Shown here: in pieces, positions 56,571-64,000 of the stretch
Numbering within the stretch: position 1 is the stretch's first letter
Layout of the letters: each line of letters begins with the position of its first letter
Source: Wyeomyia smithii
Taxonomy: Eukaryota > Arthropoda > Insecta > Diptera > Culicidae
NCBI RefSeq assembly: GCF_029784165.1
Contig: NC_073696.1
Span: forward strand, 175,202,912 to 175,266,911
Direction of reading: 5' to 3'
Length of the DNA stretch: 64,000 nucleotides
Position numbers and translations under genes: made by a program
Notes under the pieces: generated by a model
Databases searched by the model: none
Seen by the model: only the letters and a program-made list of their open reading frames with translations
Told to the model about the DNA's origin: nothing

Positions 56571-59500
56571 ACATTGGGTGATATTTGCAATTTTATGTTG
56601 ATTTCCCGATACAGAAAGTCACCATCTTGGAATTTAAAGTGGCATCTGAAGTTGATTCCCGGTTTTTGAGCATCATTCTGATTCGAGAATGGCCCGTATT
56701 GCATAGTATTTGAAAATTTTGGGCTAAATTTCAAAATAGCGTCTTTGAAAAATCAACGATTGAATTTAAACCATGTTACGGTGGCGAACCAACCTGTGGC
56801 TGAAAGCCACCTAAATAATTAACAAAATAAGCGTTCGCCTCTTTGTATTCATAGATTTGGACTTGAAATAGACACGCACCAAAGTTTAATAGCTAGTTCT
56901 TCATTCTCTGTTTCCTTTCATGTTCGAAGTATCATCTTATTTATTGAAGAACTTTAGTTTTATGGTGCTAGATATGCTCAAATTTTTATACTGTACTGCC
57001 AAATATCACTCATTTCTACGTTACTCTTTCAATAAAACGATATCAAAAATATGATGCAATAACAAGTAAAACAATACAGCAAAAACTCCTCCTATCAAAA
57101 GAAAATTCTTGATTACAGGCTCACTGTCATGATCAATGATGCCATCCGTCTGTCGAAGCTGCGAACCGTGCTGAATAATTTAATTTATATGGTCGGCCAT
57201 AGTCAAACCAGGTATAATCTGTTTTGTTTGCCTGAAACTCTTATCGGCACTTGATGTCTAGTTACAGAAGTGGATTGCTGCTCTCGTGTGTCTACTCAGA
57301 CCTGTTCGACTGTTATCTAGTACACAATCGAACAATAATCCTTGAGACTGCTCTTCAGTACTCGACAATCTCGACGGTTCTTGAGTCGATAGATGGTCCC
57401 CAGCCGGCTGAGTGTTGCCACAATCCAGACGTGAACAAGGTGCATCGATAATTTAGAAATTCTCATAAACATCGTGATTCCATGCCATGATATCTTCTTG
57501 TTTTTTTTTCAATGACTTTTTTTATTTCTTTCTCTCCTTTTATCATCTCCCGATGGTAATTAAATTAACTTGTTTGGACTCTGACAGCTAGTTGAGGTGA
57601 AACTTACAGGCTATCGTGTAGTTTTTACTGGAAAACTGTCTCAGATATCATCGTCTTAATCGATTCGGTTTGCGAACTTTCTCACACATTCCAAGCTCAC
57701 TATTTCTGTAAACTTTTTACCAATCGTTTTTTTTTACTACAGTAGCTGCTAGAACTCATGAGAACTGTGAACTAAGCGGTGAGGCTGTCTTTATGAGGTA
57801 CTGAGAATCCTTCTAAACTACAATTTGCACTAATAAATTACACTGCGTGAACGGACACATTCCTGCATGCGATGGCGACAAAGTGGCCAGCGGTGGCTCG
57901 GCCAGGTGTCATCAATTTACCTTCCGTTTCATAGGTAATCGTTGCCAATGTCTTCGATTTGTTTCACTTAATTGATGCTTGAGCAGCCGTGCTCATAAAA
58001 TTGTAGAACCTATGGGTCCTACGGACACATTTCAGCCCACATAGCTGCACAAGTTGCATTCTTGGTGGTGCAACTTTTGTCTGACGTGCTTTCCTTACAG
58101 CAGACTACCGTTGTTTGGGGTTATGCAATCCTGAATGGCATGAGTTGGCCTGAAAAATTCAATTCAAGCTCAAAGTTATGACTTGCGACAGTAGCATCGA
58201 TGCTTACCTGACTGCACGGCCGATCAATAAAACACTTGTAGCATGGCTTCTTCAGCAGATTTTCTAATCTGAGGAAATAAATATCATTAGAACTGCCCAC
58301 GGTTCAAGAAAGGTAGCATTTCGCACCAACAGATTATCAATACAATTTAAATCTATTCAACTTGACCACAGGTTATACCCGGGCTATACACTGAATGACA
58401 CACTGATGATAGTGACTGTGGTCGGTAGTTACCTCCTTTAATTTGATCTAACCGAAACGTGTCTTCTTCGGTTGTGTTCTAGTAGAACAACCCATGATTA
58501 TCATGGGCGTAATAAATTATCGATAAGTAATATGAACAGTTTACAGCCTGATCTTCATGTAGTGCCTCGATCTGACTCCACCTACACTGTCTGAGATTAT
58601 GAATGGACCACAGTGCAGACAGAATTTCACTGGGCTTCTACACAGTATTCAAGCAGTGCTGCAATAATAATGTGATCAATTTTAAGAAAAGTACGTTGAT
58701 CTGTTGGCCGAAGGGGATAATTGAGTTATCTGTTGTTCATGAGACTGGTTATTGGTCTGGGTAGCATCAGAAGTTGTTTGACCATCTCCACCGGTCCAGC
58801 TACTGAATAATAAATATACATGCCGAGCTGATTTGTTTCCATTAAGCAGACAATCGATATATCTGTACATGAGCTAAAATTGTTGCTACGTGAGCATTTA
58901 CGTTTTGTGTCGACAGATAGCTCTTGGGGGTTTAATCGTGATGACTTTTTATGCGTGGGTTTTCAGATTGTGCGCTAAGATTTGAAAGGACAATTATTGG
59001 CAGGAATAAGTACTCTTTGTATGTGGAGTTGTTTTACAAATTAATGGACTAGTTCTTTAGAGGACTTTTTCGGCTGCAATGCAATCAAATTATCTTCAAA
59101 CGTTTGTGAACACAGACGAATAAAAATTGTTCTAATATTTCCGTATTTTTTACATGTTTTTGCTTCTCTTGAATAAATAGATACTATACAGAAAAAAATT
59201 GATTTTAGATACAACAAGTTGAAAAAAATCATATCAGTTTAAATATATAAGTTTTTAGGATAGGCAAGAGAGAGTTAATTTTCCTATTGTTTATGCCATG
59301 CGACAAACAACAATTCTAATGTTGTTCTAGAATTGACCATAGAGTAAACTACGCTACGGCTTATTCAAATAGCACGTGCGTTGCACGGTAAGCGGTATCG
59401 CTGAAGAAAACAAGAAAATACTCAATTTTTTTACGTTGTTCTCTCCTTATATTATTTATTTTTTGCTCCTTCTTTGGGTAACTTTGATTATCTTAAACAC

Positions 59501-59756
59501 AAAAAAAAAAATCAAATTTTCACGAGCCTTAATCAGAAAAAAAAAATGAAATTGGCAGAAGCTCAATTTTTAATAAATCTAGACGTCTGTTCATTTCGCA
59601 TAATTTTTGCTTCAATTTCGCACAACGAATGTGTGAAATGCATAACGCAACTTTTTTCAATGAATACATTGACAAATAATAAAATCGAAATATAGCGTAG
59701 CGTAGCATAGCGTAAGCACGGTATACTTTGTAGATTGCAGACTGATGACTAAATTT
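56571..59756. other. No confirmed gene or element
   Basis: Bases 56615-56760 read, in reverse, like a diverged unit of the 122-bp Helitron minisatellite (CCAAGATGGTGACTTTCTG). The rest is anonymous. ORFs of 60-73 codons at 57251, 58682, 59041 and 59474 show no known domain. A short GTAGCGTAGC(A) run lies near 59694-59715. Confidence 0.4.
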
Positions 59757-59967
59757 AGTAAAGAAGGCAATGTATGTAATTTCACGATGATGCGAAAAAT
59801 GAACAAGGACAGAAGGTGTGAATTAGACCCAGAAAAATTTATTCAAGTCTAACTCACACATTCTGTCTTTGTTCATTGTTTGCTTTATTATGAAATTGCA
59901 TACATTGCCTAATTCACTAAACTTAAAACGTAAGTTATAAGACAAAAAATGTAATTAGTTCGTGAAG
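59757..59967. mobile_element. MITE with GGCAATGTATGT termini, copy 2
   Basis: Inverted relative to copy 1 at 3617-3841. Inner ends AAGGCAATGTATGTAATTTC and GAAATTGCATACATTGCC. The outer words GACAAAAAATGTAATTAGTT and GTGAAG match copy 1 in complement. Confidence 0.65.
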
Positions 59968-60235
59968 ACTGACGACTGACGTGATGACTGTCACTTGAAC
60001 TCAATGTTGGGGAGTAAGATTTAAACCAATCTAAGCTGAAGTAGGCCTGATAGTCATCAGTGCTGGCCACGTCCATCTTTACCGTAGCTTAGGGATATGA
60101 GAAAGGATATTGATGATGCGGTACCTACTTAATAGGAGACTACCGACTCAGCGACACTCCCGTAAGTTCTACGAAATTGTAGGGAATTAGAGAATTAGAT
60201 GAGGTTCACATCGAAAAAGCGATTATTGAGTCCAT

Positions 60236-61330
60236 TTAGCATCCATTTACCCAGGTTGCACCAATATTGAAATCAACATATATATCACATACACAGAAAT
60301 CATGATGAGTTCCAGCTGCTTTGTTGTTTTTCAGCCGACCGATCTTCTCTTCAACTTTCTGGAGGTCATGAGCTGGAATTTTGTTGCAATCCGCGCGTAC
60401 ACCAAGATCTACTGCTACTCCGTCGTCGTTTCCTGTTATATCGCCATTAAACTGCTCGTGGAAATACTGTTTCCACTTTGCAATCACCTTACACTTACTT
60501 GTGAGAAGGTTGTGTTTCGGATCCTGGCACATTTCTGCTTGCGGTACGTAGCCTATGCTGGAACTGTTCAACTTTTCGTAAAACTTTCGTGTGTCATTTG
60601 CACGGTACAGCACCTTCTTTGCTTCTCGATCTCGATCTTCCTGCTGACGCTTCTTCTTTCGAAAAACCGAGTTTTTCCTGTTCCGTGCGCGTCGATAGCG
60701 CTCCACGTTCGCCCTTGGTCGGTGTTCCAGCATTCTAGTAGTTAGTAGTGCTACCTATAGCTGCTGCGCGTACCTTTGTGCAACTTCGGCGTAGTTGCTC
60801 GATGGTTGGTCGTGGCGGGCGACTTCGACGCATGTTGTGCACCGTCCATCGATTCCATCGATGGTCAATTTGGTTCTACATTTGTAAATTGGGTGATCTC
60901 CTGGTGGCTTTGTGTATGTTTTCGGGGAAAGAAACTTCTTCTGACTATTGCGGTATAGCTGCCAAATTCACATATCGTTGACCGTTATCATTTGATGCAG
61001 CGTGCGGGTTGTTCGACCCGATCACTGGTCTGTACATAATTGTCCCCGGCCTACCTGAGCATTCATATCTCCGATGACGATCTTAACGTCCCGTTGTAAA
61101 CAACTATCATACACCTGCTCCAGCTGCTCATAGAACGCTTCTTTTCGGGTCTTCTTGGTGTGGGCAGTGTACGTTGATGATGCTATAGTTGTAGGACCGG
61201 CTCTTAATTCTCAACTTACTCATCTTTTCACTGATTGGCTACCACCCGATCACGCGTTGGCGCATCCTAGCCAGTACTATGAAGCCGGTCCCCAGCTTGT
61301 TAGTGGGGCCACAGTTTTTTAAAAAAGGTA
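60236..61330 (-). pseudogene. RTE-clade LINE, second copy, 3' portion
   Basis: Minus-strand relic of the element seen at 12405-15333. It keeps parts of the endonuclease (near 61000-61330: ASNDNGQR, YRPVIGSNN) and the segment before RT (60733-60300: NVERYRRARNRKNSVFRKKK, TRKFYEKLN, QAEMCQDP, WKQYFHEQFNG). It breaks off near KIGRLKNNKAAG at about 60305, so no RT core is present. Many stops. Its 5' part lies beyond the copia insertion, at 62158-62492. Confidence 0.82.
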
Positions 61331-62157
61331 GGAAGAACTGCCTACCAACGAATCGTACCGAAGCTTGGTGGGTAGTTTGTTGTACGTCGGGGTCAACACC
61401 CAGCCAAATATCTGCCTTAGCACATCACTGCTGGGGAGAAAGGTATCTAAACCAACTAATCGGGACTGGACAGAGGCGAAACGAGTGCTGAGATACCTCA
61501 AGGCAACCAAGGAGTTTTCACTGCATCTAGGTTCCAGAGACCAAGCTTTGGAGTGCTTTGTGGATGCAGATTGAGCTGGAGATGAAGGAGACCGAAAATC
61601 CAACTCCGGTTATCCAATCAAGTTTGGTGGCGGTCTGGTAAGTTGGGGCACCCACAAGCAAACCTGCGTTGCTCTCTCTTCAACAGAACCCGAGCTCGAG
61701 GCGCTGGCACAAAAATGCCAGGAGCTGCTATGGATGCGAAAACTTCTCAATTAATCAATCAATCGTGTATCAGAATGGTGTAATTTGATCGTCTGGAAAG
61801 GAGGTCCAAGCACATCGATACAGAACATGAGTTCCCTAGAGATCTTCGCCAACAACGGATTATCGACCTGCAATATTTACCAAGCACCGAGATGGAAGCC
61901 GATCTGATGACCAAACCTTGAAAGCGGTTGAAGCTGGAGAAGCATCGATATGCGACCGGTGTTCAAAGAGATCTGGAAGGCAATCGCTGATTTCGTTGAG
62001 GAGGAGTGTTTTATGCAAATTTCAATGGCATAATAACGAAGTAAGCAAATAACATATCGAATTCAATCACAGCAAACATTCGATATTAGAGAGATCAAAT
62101 TATTCATTAGTCAGTAACCGTTAAACCAGTTGACTCAGTTCCACTATTGGTATTTCA
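61331..62157 (+). pseudogene. Ty1/copia 3' fragment with probable 3' LTR
   Basis: The translation runs from the RT C-terminal part (SLVGSLLYVGVNTQPNICLS) through RVLRYLKATKEFSLHLG to RNase H: ECFVDAD, a stop in place of the usual Trp, then AGDEGDRKSNSGYPIKFGGG, and SWGTHKQTCVALSSTEPELE. It ends near LPSTEMEADLMTKP. A purine tract (GAGGAGGAG) precedes TGTTTTATGC at 62007, which I take as the start of a 3' LTR of about 150 bp ending near TATTTCA (62157). Stops break the frame. The 5' LTR, gag, protease, integrase and most of RT are missing. It is inserted in the RTE LINE on its flanks. Confidence 0.85.
62007..62157 (+). repeat. Probable copia 3' LTR
   Basis: Begins TGTTTTATGC directly after the purine tract and ends TTTCA where the RTE sequence resumes (TAGCCTCTCGATGT). 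A partner LTR is absent, so the length is inferred from the RTE junction. Confidence 0.5.
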
Positions 62158-62492
62158 ATAGCCTCTCGATGTTCACTCGTGTCAGCTCTGTTCTGAGTCC
62201 TACAATAACACCAGGACGTTGATTATCTGCCCCTGACATTGAGATCAGACGCTGTTTTGCGCTGCATTGTCTTAATGAACTGATGCTTGGGTCGGCAAAG
62301 CATTTCCTCTACCGCAGAAAGATGATTTACGCGCCAATGATCGCGTCGCACCTTCTCACTTAGATATTTTCAGATGACAACATTGCTTAAGCAGCGCCAG
62401 CCAGTTGTGTCCGTGTTTTAGCTGACAGACCAGAGCTAAGTTTGACGCTGCACTCAGGTTGTCAACTCACCGTTTAAAGCCCTGGATATGAA
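62158..62492 (-). pseudogene. RTE-clade LINE, second copy, 5' portion
   Basis: On the minus strand it follows the 5' untranslated part of the RTE copy at 12405 (GTCAAACTTAGCTC, ATGTTGTCATC, TGAGAAGGTGCGA, ATCAACGTCCTGGT, AGCTGACACGA). It then jumps, through an internal deletion of about 240 bp, to ACATCGAGAGGCTA at the copia junction. Confidence 0.75.
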
Positions 62493-62893
62493 CAGTGAAT
62501 TTCTCTCGACAAAATGAGCTAACTGGCCAAATGCACCCTCTCCAGCCTTTTTTTTATCACATAGAGTGGAGTTTTGTTACATGGAAAAAATGAAACTTGA
62601 TAGCAGAAAGCCTGAACCAAGTTTTTTTTCATTTGGGGCCCCAAACAATTCCAAATTCATCGGAAGTATATCGTTTTTTTTGTCTCCGTTTGGTGCATTG
62701 CATTTCATATTTGTATGAAGTTACATATGGGAAAACCTACTTTTTGCATTTTCCATTTTGGAGAGCACAAAATAACCTAAACCATATATTTCATGATTCT
62801 AATGTAGGTTTTTTTGATGCCCAACAACTTTTCCGAAGACACTAAAGATCTAGGATGTCCTTAAAAAAAGCTACAGCTGTTCAAAGTTGAGTA
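62493..62893. other. No gene or element recognised
   Basis: Anonymous T-rich sequence. Confidence 0.4.
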
Positions 62894-63952
62894 CCATGGA
62901 ACGGGGTGAAATTGATCAACTTTTATGATATTTTCCAATTAACTAGCTTCATGTTAATTTTTCCCGAAATAGTATATATTGAAACAAGTACTGGTATGTG
63001 CTCTAGAAACCTCTATGGCTATTGATGAAATTTCTATCGTATACTCCATGAAATAATTCGAGAATTCCATAAGGCGTCGTACACGTATTTCAGTCTCCCT
63101 CCGCCTCTATGTAACGATAGGTAACGTTCGACATGACTCCCTCCCCTAAAATTACGTAACGTTCAGTCTGACTCCCCTCCGAAATTTTCAATTTCGAGCA
63201 AACATCACAGTTACGTAACTGTCTCTCCCCCCTACGTAACAATAAGTAACGCAGACTCAACCCTCCTCCCCCCCTTCGTGCGTTACGTAATTTTTGTACG
63301 ACGCCTAAGGTACTATGAGATAAATCGGGAAGAAATTGATCACCCTTGAAATCCATACATTCCATTGGAAAAATGCTTTTTTCACAGCTAGTTTGGAAAC
63401 GAAACTAGCGATATTTCGGGTTAAAACATATTCATTTTAGTTTATGAGCTGCAGTTTGCTTAATTTGCTCTTATTTTATCATCGTAAGATCGATTTCAAT
63501 TCGGTTTGTTGAAAAAGCCTAAGAACTAGCTCTAAAATCAAAATCTTTGTGGTTCCCTGCGAACACTAAGTATTACTTTGATGGTATGGAAGGACCATTG
63601 TTAAAAATTATATTTTTTGAGCTTATATCAAACTTCACTCACTTCTCCAAATTTAACATTAACATTAATTAATCCTTAATTAAGTTTACTTTAAGTAAAT
63701 TCAATACTTTTTTTTGTTATTTGGAAACTTGTTTGATTAAATTTGATTGAGTTTCGACTGAGTTAGAAGAGATTGTCCAAGATAGGTAAATTGGCACCGG
63801 GCACGAAAGGGTTAACTTTGACAGGTATGTGAATCTTTCAAAAGTTGCATTTTAGGACACGTAAACATTGCCTAGTGTTGTAAGATCAGTATCTTTTGAA
63901 TAGTATTTTTCATCACGAATTTTCAGGTGATCAATTTCACCCCATTCCACGG
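62894..63952. mobile_element. TA-type element with CCATGGAACGGGGTG ends
   Basis: The ends CCATGGAACGGGGTGAAATT and AATTTCACCCCATTCCACGG are imperfect inverted repeats, extended by GATCA/TGATC and flanked by TA (62892-62893 and 63953-63954). GAAATTGATCA recurs inside near 63333. A Harbinger-like MITE is nested at 63073-63305. Part of the interior (63430-63540) also occurs at 27236-27375. Confidence 0.75.
63073..63305. mobile_element. PIF/Harbinger-like MITE, TAA-flanked
   Basis: Ends GGCGTCGTACA and TGTACGACGCC with TAA on both sides (63070-63072 and 63306-63308). Three-base TAA duplication and ends starting GG fit PIF/Harbinger. The interior has repeated TACGTAAC words and C-rich tracts. Confidence 0.8.
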
Positions 63953-64000
63953 TATATCGAATTGAATGCAGGAAATCGTTTGTTCTGCGAACATTACTAG

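Noticed and set aside
62158..62210. Extension of the copia LTR to TACAATAACA at 62210, giving TGTT...AACA ends
   Set aside because: This stretch aligns with the 5' region of the RTE LINE at 12.7 kb, so it belongs to the RTE and not to the LTR.

Overview
The window looks like non-genic (intergenic or intronic) DNA from a culicine mosquito, most likely Aedes. The grounds are a Juan-type Jockey-clade LINE, a mosquito-style RTE LINE, two tRNA-derived SINE families, and a high density of MITEs in AT-rich sequence. I cannot confirm any host gene. Two short GC-richer ORFs (9918-10082 and 30380-30475) are the only exon-like candidates and both are weak. I see no rRNA, no convincing functional tRNA, no CRISPR array and no prokaryotic operon structure.

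Layout. 1-412: decayed Juan fragment. 0.8-3.8 kb: foldback element, hAT-like MITE, SINE and a MITE. 6.0-7.6 kb: inverted-repeat element with a TA-type MITE, rich in TCGGC motifs, nested at its centre. 7.6-12.1 kb: mostly anonymous, with one possible 5' coding exon. 12.1-15.3 kb: SINE, then a decayed RTE LINE. 17.5-21.5 kb: hAT-like MITE, then a DNA transposon with about 190-bp terminal inverted repeats. That transposon carries a decayed, intron-bearing gene of a family I cannot name, and a hAT MITE with a perfect 8-bp target duplication sits just upstream of the gene. 21.76 kb: a 149-bp (TA)n tract. 23.2-24.5 kb: CCCGAC/CCCGAA repeat clusters and a 775-bp foldback. 27.4-28.3 kb: piggyBac-type MITE with TTAA ends.

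32.9-34.6 kb: palindrome and MITEs. 36.4-42.8 kb: a nest in which a mariner-like transposase relic was entered by a TA-type MITE, and that MITE by a full-length Juan LINE (37800-42210) with both ORFs open and a perfect 11-bp target duplication. 45.2 kb: SINE. 46.4-48.0 kb: non-autonomous Helitron-like element with two different tandem arrays. 48.6-51.8 kb: hAT-like, pogo-like and TA-type elements. 51.9-54.0 kb: decayed CR1/L2-like LINE containing a 47-bp poly(A)-tailed insertion. 54.5-55.5 kb: TA-type MITE. 56.3 kb: SINE. 59.8 kb: MITE. 60.2-62.5 kb: RTE LINE interrupted by a Ty1/copia 3' fragment. 62.9-63.95 kb: TA-type element with a Harbinger-like MITE inside it.

How the parts relate. Juan is the only element that looks able to move by itself; its ORF1 and ORF2 would form the RNP that copies it, and it or its relatives could have mobilised the SINEs and the 47-bp insertion. 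The other elements are non-autonomous or broken. The least familiar object is the 18.05-21.53 kb transposon. A second theme is a set of TA-flanked elements in which a short word from the terminal repeat is repeated many times inside. All calls come from reading the sequence by eye; no database search was run.
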